From Stappia indica (GTDB lineage Bacteria > Pseudomonadota > Alphaproteobacteria > Rhizobiales > Stappiaceae): a stretch of DNA of 64,000 nt. The DNA lies in NCBI RefSeq assembly GCF_009789575.1, contig NZ_CP046908.1, forward strand, positions 3,129,001 to 3,193,000, written 5' to 3'. This document shows positions 17,167 through 23,964 of the stretch, piece after piece (the stretch's first letter is position 1; each line of letters starts with the position of its first letter). Position numbers and translations under genes: made by a program. The notes under the pieces were generated by a model. That model made no database searches, was not told the DNA's origin, and saw only the letters and a program-made list of their open reading frames with translations.

Positions 17167-17733
17167 CTAGAAACTGGGCGGCGTGCAGGCGCTGACCACG
17201 ATGCAGGGCTCCGGCCCGACGGCGCGAAAGCGGTGCGGCTCGGTGCTGTCGAAGGCATAGGCATCGCCCGGCCCCAGGATCTTGCGCTGGTCGCCGACCG
17301 TGACCTCCAGCCGGCCGGAGATGACCACGCCGCCTTCCTCGCCGTCATGCGACAGCGGCGCGCGCCCGGTATCGGCGCCGGGCTCGTAGCGCTCGTGCAG
17401 GATCTGTAGCCGCCGGCCGAACAGGTTACCCCCGACCTGGCGATAGGATATCCTCCCCTTACCGATTTCCTTGAGCTCCTCGGCCTGGAAGAACACCTGC
17501 CGCTCGGCGCCGGGCTCATAGGCGAAGAAGTCGGTGAGGCTGACCGGGATGCCGTCGAGCACCCGTTTCAGCGCGCCGACGGATGGGTTCATGCGCCCGG
17601 ACTCGATCAGCGAGATCGTCGCGTTGGTGACGCCGGCCCGCTTGGCCAGGGTGCGCTGGGAAAGCCCGTGCCCGGCGCGCAGCGCTCGCAGCCGGCCGCC
17701 GATATCGAGTTCCGCATCGCCGCCGTTAGACAT
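17167..17733 (-). CDS. XRE-family regulator with C-terminal cupin (PuuR-like)
   Basis: 188 aa. HTH of the Xre/Cro type at about 12-66 (LRALRAGHGLSQRTLAKRAGVTN...ISLIESGRMNPS), then a cupin at about 110-185 (SHDGEEGGVVISGRLEVTVGDQ...GDAYAFDSTEPHRF), the layout of PuuR and related regulators of amine catabolism. Divergent from the omega-aminotransferase at 17866, with a palindrome between them, so it most likely controls that gene. Confidence 0.92.
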   Translation of the reverse strand: MSNGGDAELDIGGRLRALRAGHGLSQRTLAKRAGVTNATISLIESGRMNPSVGALKRVLDGIPVSLTDFFAYEPGAERQVFFQAEELKEIGKGRISYRQVGGNLFGRRLQILHERYEPGADTGRAPLSHDGEEGGVVISGRLEVTVGDQRKILGPGDAYAFDSTEPHRFRAVGPEPCIVVSACTPPSF

Positions 17734-17794
17734 GTTTACGATCCCGAACGTTTTTCTGCTCGGGCTAGTAAAAACAAAGGCTTGCGAAAATCAA

Positions 17795-17809
17795 GAAACA
17801 GACTGTTTC
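17795..17809. promoter_or_regulatory. Putative XRE-cupin operator GAAACA-GAC-TGTTTC
   Basis: A perfect 6-bp inverted repeat with a 3-bp spacer sits between the divergent regulator and aminotransferase, about 57 bp upstream of the aminotransferase start. Position and symmetry suit a dimeric HTH repressor. Confidence 0.55.
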
Positions 17810-17865
17810 AGGATGGAAAAAGAGCGCAGGCTACAGGCTGATAAAAATCCGCCAGAGAGGCCGCC

Positions 17866-19206
17866 ATGGACATGCTGGACGACACGCCCCGGGGCAAGAG
17901 CAATCGCAAGCTCGACGCCTACTGGATGCCCTTTACCGCCAACCGCCAGTTCAAGGCGTCGCCGCGCATGCTGGTCGGTGCCAAGGGGCTGCACTACACC
18001 AGCGACGACGGGCGCGAGATCCTCGACGGCACCGCCGGTCTGTGGTGCTGCAATGCCGGCCACGGCCACACCGAGATCGCCGATGCGGTGCATCGCCAGC
18101 TGCTCGAGATGGACTACGCGCCGTCCTTCCAGATGGGCCACCCGCTGGCGTTCGAGTTCGCCGAGCGGCTCAAGGACCTGGCGCCGGACGGCTTCGAGCA
18201 TGTCTTCTTCACCGGTTCGGGTTCCGAATCCGTCGACACGGCGCTGAAGATCGCGCTGGCCTGGCACCGGGCCCGCGGCGAGGGCTCGCGCACCCGCCTG
18301 ATCGGCCGCGAGCGCGGCTATCATGGCGTCGGCTTCGGCGGCATCTCCGTCGGCGGCCTCGTCAACAACCGCCGCCATTTCGGCACGCTGCTGACCGGCG
18401 TCGACCACCTGCCGCACACCCATGCGCCGGAGCACAACGCCTTCTCGCGCGGTCAGCCGGAATGGGGCGCGCATCTCGCCGACGAGCTGGAGCGTCTCGT
18501 CGGCCTGCACGGTGCGGAGACCATCGCCGCGGTGATCGTCGAGCCGGTCGCCGGCTCCACCGGCGTGCTGGTGCCGCCGAAGGGCTACCTGCAGCGCCTG
18601 CGCGAGATCTGCGACAAGCACGGCATCCTGCTGATCTTCGACGAGGTGATCACCGGGTTCGGCCGTCTCGGCACGCCCTTCGCGTCGCAGTTCTTCGGCG
18701 TCATGCCGGATATCTTCACCACCGCCAAGGGCCTGACCAACGGCGCGGTGCCGATGGGCGCGGTCTTCACGACCGACCGCATCCACGATGCCTTCATGAA
18801 CGGGCCGGAAGGCACGATCGAGCTGTTCCACGGCTACACCTATTCGGGGCACCCGATCGCCTGCGCCGCCGGCCTTGCCACGCTCGACATCTACGAGCGC
18901 GACGGCCTGCTGACCCGCGCCGCCTCCATCGCCCCGGTCTGGGAAGAGGCGCTGCACGGGCTGAAGGATGCGCCGCATGTTGTCGACATCCGCAATCTCG
19001 GCCTGATCGGCGGCATCGAGCTCGCCTCGCGCCCCGGCGCGCCGGGCGCCCGCGCCTATGACGTGTTCACCGCCTGCTTCCAGGAAGGTTGCATGATCCG
19101 CGTCACCGGCGATGTCATCGCCATGTCGCCGCCGCTCTCCATCGGCGAGGCGGAGATCGCCCAGCTGATCGGCACGCTGCGCAAGGTGCTCGAGCGCACG
19201 CAGTAA
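17866..19206 (+). CDS. Omega-aminotransferase (class III; beta-alanine-pyruvate type)
   Basis: PLP-dependent class III aminotransferase, 446 aa. N-terminal YWMPFTANRQFK is the hallmark of omega-amino-acid:pyruvate transaminases. PLP-site features: FTGSGSESVDTALKIA (about 117-132), LIFDEVITGFGRLG (about 253-266) and the Schiff-base Lys in TTAKGLTNGAVPMGAVF (about 285-300). Controlled probably by the divergent XRE-cupin regulator. It transfers an omega-amino group, e.g. from beta-alanine or a polyamine-derived amine, to pyruvate; the exact donor is unknown. Confidence 0.93.
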   Translation: MDMLDDTPRGKSNRKLDAYWMPFTANRQFKASPRMLVGAKGLHYTSDDGREILDGTAGLWCCNAGHGHTEIADAVHRQLLEMDYAPSFQMGHPLAFEFAERLKDLAPDGFEHVFFTGSGSESVDTALKIALAWHRARGEGSRTRLIGRERGYHGVGFGGISVGGLVNNRRHFGTLLTGVDHLPHTHAPEHNAFSRGQPEWGAHLADELERLVGLHGAETIAAVIVEPVAGSTGVLVPPKGYLQRLREICDKHGILLIFDEVITGFGRLGTPFASQFFGVMPDIFTTAKGLTNGAVPMGAVFTTDRIHDAFMNGPEGTIELFHGYTYSGHPIACAAGLATLDIYERDGLLTRAASIAPVWEEALHGLKDAPHVVDIRNLGLIGGIELASRPGAPGARAYDVFTACFQEGCMIRVTGDVIAMSPPLSIGEAEIAQLIGTLRKVLERTQ

Positions 19207-19238
19207 GGCCGGTCGAGGCCTCTCGCTTCGAGGTGCTA

Positions 19239-19502
19239 GGTCGTGGACTCATAATTGTGCCGGAAACGGCGTCCGGTCGGGCAAAGATATGCCAGGAGGA
19301 TCGCGAGGGCCGGGGCAGTTCCCCCGTCCGAGCGGTCCGACGCCGCAGATCGCAGCCGGGTCGACGCCGTTCGGGTATGCCGGAACCCGCCGGCAACAGC
19401 GTCGCAAGCTCTTGAAAACCTGATGGTTTCCTGCGGTCTTGCTTCTTGTATCCGATCGGGTTCGGGCATACCGTTTCTCGTCAGAATTATGAGTTCACGA
19501 CC
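19239..19502. repeat. MITE-like element, 264 bp, TA-flanked
   Basis: Terminal inverted repeats of about 30 bp: the left end starts GGTCGTGGACTCATAATT, and the right end, read inward on the other strand, GGTCGTGAACTCATAATT, with further matches beyond. The element is bounded by TA at 19237-19238 and TA at 19503-19504, the target duplication of many IS5/IS630-type elements. It contains no convincing transposase frame, so it is probably a non-autonomous derivative mobilised in trans. Confidence 0.65.
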
Positions 19503-19518
19503 TAAGGCCTGTGGGGAT

Positions 19519-19905
19519 TCATCGTGAGTTGATGACGGCGGCGGTGAGGTAGATCATGGCCTCGAAGCTCTGATCGGTTTTGCAGGCGCGCATGGCGATG
19601 CGTTTGAACTCCTTGAGTTTGCAGAAGAAGTTTTCGATCAGATGGCGCCATTTGTACATCTCGACGTCGAGCGGGATGGGCTTGGCGCGGCGTGGGTGCT
19701 GCGAGATGACGATCTTCGCGCCGCGTTCATTGAGGTTGGCGACAATGTCGTTGCTATCGAAAGCCTTGTCAGCGAGCAGAGCTCCGAACTCGACGCCGTC
19801 GATGAGCGGGGCAACGCCAACGGTGTCGAAGCGGTGGCCGGGCATCAGGCGGAAGCGGACAAGGTTCCCGAGCCCATCAGTCAGGGCCAGAACCTTGGTC
19901 GTCAT
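19519..19905 (-). CDS. IS5-family transposase, OrfB (C-terminal part)
   Basis: 128 aa from the first ATG; the frame is open back to about 19950, giving R-G-T-Q-S-Q-A-I-G-R-S-K-G-G before the ATG, so translation normally arrives by frameshift from OrfA. It carries the second catalytic Asp in LLADKAFDSND and the Glu in HLIENFFCKLKEFKRIAMR, the IS5 Y/R-E-K-type signature. Together with the Asp in OrfA this completes the DDE triad. Confidence 0.85.
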   Translation of the reverse strand: MTTKVLALTDGLGNLVRFRLMPGHRFDTVGVAPLIDGVEFGALLADKAFDSNDIVANLNERGAKIVISQHPRRAKPIPLDVEMYKWRHLIENFFCKLKEFKRIAMRACKTDQSFEAMIYLTAAVINSR

Positions 19906-19922
19906 GCCGCCTTTGGAGCGGC

Positions 19923-20270
19923 CTATGGCCTGGCTCTGAGTCCCCCTTTTGCGCCCTGACCGTGCCGGTGAACCTTGACGATGGTGGCATCAATCATGGC
20001 GTATTCCATGTCCGGCTCATCCGACAGAGCATCGAAAATCCGCTTGAAAACGTCGGCTTTGCGCCAGTCGCTGAACCGCCGGAACGCCGTACTCCAGTTG
20101 CCGAACATGGCAGGCAGATCACGCCACGGACTACCCGTGCGAGCAATCCACAGCACCGCCTCCATGAACAGTCGGTTGTTACCCCCGCTGCGTCCAGGGT
20201 CCGTCGGCTTGCCCAAACAGTGCGGTTCCATCTTCGCCCATTGGGCGTCGGTCAGTACGAAGCGTTCCAT
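19923..20270 (-). CDS. IS5-family transposase, OrfA (N-terminal part)
   Basis: 115 aa, DUF4096-type N-terminus (FVLTDAQWAKMEPHCLG, GSPWRDLPAMFGNWSTAFRRFSDW) and the first catalytic Asp in MIDATIVKVHRHGQGAKGG. It ends shortly after an A4G5 run (minus strand, 19942-19950), where a -1 shift enters the OrfB frame. Intact, so the element could still be active. Confidence 0.88.
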   Translation of the reverse strand: MERFVLTDAQWAKMEPHCLGKPTDPGRSGGNNRLFMEAVLWIARTGSPWRDLPAMFGNWSTAFRRFSDWRKADVFKRIFDALSDEPDMEYAMIDATIVKVHRHGQGAKGGLRARP

Positions 20271-20324
20271 CCGGAGTGTGAATCACATCTCCGGCAAAAT
20301 GGGAATCCTGAATCCCCACAGGCC

Positions 20325-20999
20325 TTAGAGCAGCGCCTCGAAGCACCGTTCGCCCTCTCGTGTGAAAGCGACGATCCGGGTCTTGCGGTCGGTCCGCGCC
20401 CAGCCGAGCGCCTCCATGTGGGCAAGCAGGGCGCGGCCGAGGCTGCCGGCAAGGTGCGAGCGCCGTTCGCTCCAGTCGAGACAGTCGCGACACAGTGCAG
20501 CCCGGCCGCTGCGCAAGGCCTGGGTGTCTATGCCGAGGCCCGCGAAGAACGTCTCGCCGTCTGCCGTCAGCTCCAGCGTCTCGCCGTTGCGCGCAAGACG
20601 TCCGCGTTCCAGCAGGGCGTCGAGCAGCCGGGTGCCCATCTGTCCGGCGAGATGGTTGTAGCACACGCGTGCCTTGCGCAGCGCGGCGTCCTTCGGCCCC
20701 GTGCGGGCGCGCAGGTGGCCGGCCCCGGCGGCGATGCCCATCAATCCCTCCAGCACTGCCGCAACGCTCTCGTCCGCCAGCGCGAAATATCTATGCCGGC
20801 CCTGGCGCCGCACAGTGACGAGGCCGCCCTGTTCCAGCTTGGCGAGATGCGAACTCGTGGTCGGCAGGGTCACGCCGGCCTCCTGGGCAAGCTCGGACGC
20901 CGTCAGGGCCTTGCCGCTCATCAGGGCGGTCAGCATGTTGGCGCGGGCCGGCTCTCCCATCAGGGCGGCGATCCGGGAAATGTCGGGTCCTTCCTTCAT
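20325..20999 (-). CDS. ArsR-type winged-helix transcriptional regulator
   Basis: 224 aa. N-terminal ArsR winged helix at about 5-85 (IAALMGEPARANMLTALMSGKALTASELAQEAGVTLPTTSSHLAKLEQGGLVTVRRQGRHRYFAL). The C-terminal half contains CYNHLAGQMGTRLLDALLERG, seen in regulators linked to quinone/antibiotic-monooxygenase genes. It is divergent from the NIPSNAP/ABM pair at 21072. Its stop codon TAA takes its last base from the IS end (20325); before insertion it would have been TAG. Confidence 0.9.
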   Translation of the reverse strand: MKEGPDISRIAALMGEPARANMLTALMSGKALTASELAQEAGVTLPTTSSHLAKLEQGGLVTVRRQGRHRYFALADESVAAVLEGLMGIAAGAGHLRARTGPKDAALRKARVCYNHLAGQMGTRLLDALLERGRLARNGETLELTADGETFFAGLGIDTQALRSGRAALCRDCLDWSERRSHLAGSLGRALLAHMEALGWARTDRKTRIVAFTREGERCFEALL

Positions 21000-21071
21000 A
21001 CTTAGATCATGGCCGAAGCATGAAGGGGGCGCAAGAGGCTAGAATGGGTGGGCAACGCACAAGGAGAACCC

Positions 21072-21395
21072 ATGCTCACCTGCATCATCCGCTACCATAT
21101 CGATCCGGCCAGGAAGGAGCAGTTCGAGCGCTACTGCCGCAACTGGGGGGAGGCAATCCCGCGCTGCGGCGCAGATCTGATCGGCTACTTCGCCCCTCAC
21201 GAAGGCTCCAGCACCCTGGCCTACGGCATCTACAACATCGAGAGCCTGGCCGCCTACGAGGCCTATCGCGCGCGCCTCGCCGCCGATCCGCTGGGCCGGG
21301 AGAACTACGAGTTCGCGCAGAAGGAGCGCTTCCTGTTGCGCGAGGACCGGACCTGGCTGAGGCTTGCCTCGGCTCCGCACGGACGCGCGTCGTGA
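21072..21395 (+). CDS. NIPSNAP-family small protein
   Basis: 107 aa from the ATG at 21072, preceded by AAGGAG; an upstream GTG would include the ribosome site in the protein. Dimeric alpha-beta-barrel fold: IIRYHIDPARKEQFERYCRNWGEAI, then DLIGYFAPHEGSSTLAYGIYNIESLAAYEAYRARL. Cytoplasmic, biochemical role unknown. Probably controlled by the divergent ArsR-like regulator and translationally coupled to the next gene by a 4-bp overlap. Confidence 0.85.
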   Translation: MLTCIIRYHIDPARKEQFERYCRNWGEAIPRCGADLIGYFAPHEGSSTLAYGIYNIESLAAYEAYRARLAADPLGRENYEFAQKERFLLREDRTWLRLASAPHGRAS

Positions 21396-21739
21396 TCGTC
21401 GTGATCTTCGAGCTGGAGCCGTTGGAGGGGCGCCAGGACACCTATCTCGACATCGCCGCCGAGTTGCTGCCTCTCGCAGAGCAGGTGGAGGGCTTCGTCT
21501 CGGTGGAGCGGTTTCGCAGCCTCAAGCATCCCGAGAAGCTGCTGTCGCTCTCTGTCTTCGAGGACGAGGCGGCGGTGCGACGGTGGCGCACGCTCCTTGC
21601 CCACCGGGCCGCGCAGCGTCGCGGCCGGGACGGCATCTTCCGCGACTACCGGCTGCGCGTTGCGAAGGTGCTGCGCGACTACGGGATGCACGCGCGTGAC
21701 GAGGCGCCCGCCGACAGCCGCGCCGTTCACGACGTATGA
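21392..21739 (+). CDS. Antibiotic biosynthesis monooxygenase (ABM)-domain protein
   Basis: 115 aa from the GTG at 21392, overlapping the NIPSNAP stop (GTGA). ABM fold: VIFELEPLEGRQDTYLDIAAELLPLA, then GFVSVERFRSLKHPEKLLSLSVFEDEAAVRRWR. These small ferredoxin-like proteins act on quinones, aromatic compounds or reactive species. The 3' end overlaps the convergent sigma-factor gene by 13 bp. Confidence 0.88.
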   Translation: MIVVIFELEPLEGRQDTYLDIAAELLPLAEQVEGFVSVERFRSLKHPEKLLSLSVFEDEAAVRRWRTLLAHRAAQRRGRDGIFRDYRLRVAKVLRDYGMHARDEAPADSRAVHDV

Positions 21740-22662
21740 GCCGGCCCGGGCGCCTCGTCCGGGCCGCCGGCCTCGGCCCACAGCCGCGCCAGCTTGTCCG
21801 GGTTGCGGAGCACGTAGACCGCTTGCACCCGGCCGTCGGCGACCTCCACGGCCGTCGCTTGCCGGGTGCCGTCGGCCTCCAGCGTCAACTCGCCGGGCAG
21901 GCCGCCCAGCTGCACCCGGCATCGCCAGGCGGGCGGGCGGCCGAACTTGCGCGCGACGCCGGCAAAGAACCGGGCAACGCGCAGGGCGCCGCTGATCAGG
22001 TTGCGCGCGGCGATCTTCTGGCCGCCGCCGTCCGAATGCAGCACGGCGCCCTCGGCCAGCAGCCGGCTCAGCCCCTCCACATCGTTCTGCCGGGCCGCGC
22101 TCAGGAAGGCGGACGCCACGGCTTCGTGCTCCTGTTGATCGACGGAAAAACGCGGCCGTGCCTTGCGGATGTTGTCGCGGGCGCGGCTGGCGAGCTGCCG
22201 GCAGGCGGCCTCGCTCCGGCCCAGCATTTCGGCGATCTCGCCAAAGCCCATGTCGAAGACGTCGTGCAGCAGGAAAGCCGCCCGTTCCAGCGGCGACAGC
22301 CGCTCCAGCGCCAGCATCAGGGCGAAGGAAATGTCGGAGGCGAAGATCTCTTCCGCCGGTTCGGCAGACGCGCCGCCGGCCGCGCCGAGCAGCGGCTCGG
22401 GCAGCCAGGGGCCGTCATAGGCCGCCTGTTCGCGCCGGCGCCGGCGCAGCCGGTCGAGGCACAGGCGAGTGACCACGGTGGAGAGGAACGCCTCCGGCTC
22501 CTCCACCTTGCTGCGATCCGTGCGTTGCCAGCGCAGCCAGGCGTCCTGGACCGCGTCCTCGGCATCGGCGCGAAGGCCCGTCATCCGGTAGGCGAGGCCG
22601 GTCAGCCGGCCCCGCACCTTCTCGAACGTGTCTACCGCGTCGCTCGCGGCGTCATGCTGCAT
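21727..22662 (-). CDS. sigJ: ECF41-type RNA polymerase sigma factor with SnoaL-like C-terminal domain
   Basis: 311 aa, far longer than ordinary ECF factors. Sigma region 2 at about 10-75 (LTGLAYRMTGLRADAEDAVQDAWLRW), region 4 at about 125-175 (LSPLERAAFLLHDVFDMGFGEIAEMLGRSEAACRQLASRAR), then a SnoaL-like extension. The extension holds the two ECF41 marks, DGGG (about 212-215) and NPDKL near the end. In this family the extension replaces an anti-sigma factor. The start overlaps the carboxymuconolactone-decarboxylase-like stop by 11 bp, the classic ECF41 partner arrangement. Confidence 0.93.
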   Translation of the reverse strand: MQHDAASDAVDTFEKVRGRLTGLAYRMTGLRADAEDAVQDAWLRWQRTDRSKVEEPEAFLSTVVTRLCLDRLRRRRREQAAYDGPWLPEPLLGAAGGASAEPAEEIFASDISFALMLALERLSPLERAAFLLHDVFDMGFGEIAEMLGRSEAACRQLASRARDNIRKARPRFSVDQQEHEAVASAFLSAARQNDVEGLSRLLAEGAVLHSDGGGQKIAARNLISGALRVARFFAGVARKFGRPPAWRCRVQLGGLPGELTLEADGTRQATAVEVADGRVQAVYVLRNPDKLARLWAEAGGPDEAPGPAHTS

Positions 22663-23128
22663 CGGCCTTGCCCGTTCCCTTTTCCGGCGCCTTCGGATGC
22701 TCGCTGCGAAAGCCCACCGCCAGCCGGTTCCAGGCGTTGATGGTGCAGATCAGCATCGACAGTTGTACCCGCTCCGCCTCGTCGAAATGCTCGGCGATGC
22801 CGGCGTAATCCTCGTCCGGCGCGCCGGTCTGCGCAAGCAGGGTCAGCGCCTCGGTCCAGGCAAGCGCGGCGCGCTCGCGCGGCGAGTAGAGCGAAGATTC
22901 GCGCCATGCCGGCAGCAGGTCGAGCCGGGTCTGGTCCATGCCGCCGGCCCGCGCGTCGCGCGAATGCATGTGGAGGCAGTAGGCGCAGCCGTTGATCTGC
23001 GAGGCGCGCAGCTTCACCAGCTCGACGAGCTCGCGTTCCAGCGCCCCGCCGCGCACCGCGGCCTCCAGCGCCAGCATCGGCTTCAGCATGTCGGGGGCGA
23101 TATTGTAATAGTCGAGACGGGCAGTCAT
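22652..23128 (-). CDS. Carboxymuconolactone decarboxylase/AhpD-like protein (ECF41 partner)
   Basis: 158 aa from the ATG at 23128, preceded by GGAGACC; a longer frame reaching 23188 would pass through the promoter. AhpD-like CxxC is present as NGCAYCLHMHSRDAR (Cys about 48 and 51, followed by the His). COE-type proteins of this kind are the best known target of ECF41 sigma factors. Probably a peroxidase/disulfide reductase-like enzyme in the cytoplasm, first gene of the operon with sigJ. Confidence 0.92.
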   Translation of the reverse strand: MTARLDYYNIAPDMLKPMLALEAAVRGGALERELVELVKLRASQINGCAYCLHMHSRDARAGGMDQTRLDLLPAWRESSLYSPRERAALAWTEALTLLAQTGAPDEDYAGIAEHFDEAERVQLSMLICTINAWNRLAVGFRSEHPKAPEKGTGKADAA

Positions 23129-23160
23129 GGAGGTCTCCGTTGCGTTGGTGTCACTCCCTA

Positions 23161-23187
23161 GACGCTCGAGCCTTGCCTGCTGTGACA
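23161..23187 (-). promoter_or_regulatory. ECF41-dependent promoter TGTCACA-N16-CGTC
   Basis: On the minus strand TGTCACA (complement of 23181-23187) is followed after exactly 16 bp by CGTC (complement of 23161-23164), matching the described ECF41 promoter consensus. The start of the AhpD-like gene is about 33 bp downstream. It implies that the sigma factor activates its own operon. Confidence 0.85.
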
Positions 23188-23278
23188 TGGACGCGCAAAA
23201 AATCTGTCCCCGCGTGCGGGCGCAGGTTCCCGCCGCTTCCGCGCGCCCTGTCCCCGCCTCTTGCGGTTTGCAGAAATT

Positions 23279-23323
23279 GAGACGGATTTTGCAAAATTCC
23301 GTCTCGAAATCGCGAAATTTCGG
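23279..23323. promoter_or_regulatory. Two adjacent palindromes upstream of the ECF41 operon
   Basis: GAGACGGA, TTTTGCAAAA, then TCCGTCTC (23279-23305) forms a near-perfect palindrome with one unpaired base. It is followed directly by CGAAAT-N6-ATTTCG (to 23323). Located about 150 bp upstream of the AhpD-like gene. Could be a dimeric repressor site or an mRNA hairpin of an unseen transcript; function unknown. Confidence 0.4.
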
Positions 23324-23964
23324 CGCGCGCCTCTCGAAATCGCCAAACCATCACCTGCTGGCCGTCGATCCGAATTCGGGCTTGGGCGAGGGCCGGTTCT
23401 CGCGTCCGCGCGAGTGCGGCACGGGCCAGGCCATCAAAAAATATGATGTCAGACAAGCGTAGATCTCAGTCGCTCGGGAAGGGAGGCGGGGCCGGACGGG
23501 GGAGGCGGGCTTGGCGGGGAGGTGGGGGCGAGATGGTCCGCCGACCTGGAAAGTGGCAGCGGCTCCGTGGAGGGCAGAGAGCCTCTAGAGGGGCGGCGCA
23601 CTCGTGAAGGGGTGGCGGACTTTGGAGAAGCGAAGAGGAGGCAGCAGACCAGGTGAGGGCAGCGGGCCTGAAGAGGGGCACCTAAGCGCACACCGAGCGG
23701 TGATGAGCTTGGCAAGCCGGTGGATGGAGGCGCCGCGTGGGCTGCTGCTTATGTGATGCATCCTTGGAGGGGCACCGCACTCTGACATCAGACGAGACTC
23801 TGCCAGCGACCGGCGATGAAAACGCACTGCATGAGCGCGCCTGGCCTCAGAGCAATAAAGCCTCAAAAAAGGCGAAGGACTGCGGAGCGGAATGCTGTGT
23901 TTGTGGTGTTGCTTAGCTGTGCGCGCTGATTGACGAGCGTGTCGTCAGGCTGCAATCTCGCAGG
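23324..23964. other. 640-bp intergenic stretch, no supported gene
   Basis: Several short frames overlap here but none has a credible ribosome site or recognisable protein. 23470-23720 is strikingly purine-rich on the plus strand (runs of GGAGGCGGG and GGGGGCGAGATGG type). It marks the boundary between the ECF41 operon and the lower-GC PLD-like gene and may be decayed DNA. Confidence 0.5.

Larger units (their letters stand above)
19505..20325 (-). mobile_element. IS5-family (IS427-group-like) insertion sequence, 821 bp
   Basis: Ends are a 17-bp perfect inverted repeat AGGCCTGTGGGGATTCA (19505-19521 and its complement at 20309-20325) flanked by TA on both sides (19503-19504, 20326-20327). It encodes two overlapping transposase frames on the minus strand joined by a likely -1 frameshift. 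Size, ends, TA target and DDE residues fit the IS427 group of IS5. It abuts the MITE-like element, sharing its right-hand TA. Confidence 0.9.
19225..20344. terminator. Split hairpin: former terminator-like stem interrupted by a MITE and an IS
   Basis: The 12-bp left arm GCTTCGAGGTGC (19225-19236) is complementary, with one T-G pair, to the right arm GCGCCTCGAAGC (20333-20344). If the two insertions are removed together with their duplicated TA, the arms come together around a 7-nt loop TAGAGCA. The hairpin would have lain between the convergent aminotransferase and ArsR-like genes. It lacks a T-tract, so termination is inferred from position. Confidence 0.5.

Noticed and set aside
23449-23866. 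Short frames in the purine-rich stretch
   Set aside because: Pro/Ser/Arg-rich translations, no start context, overlapping one another in several frames.
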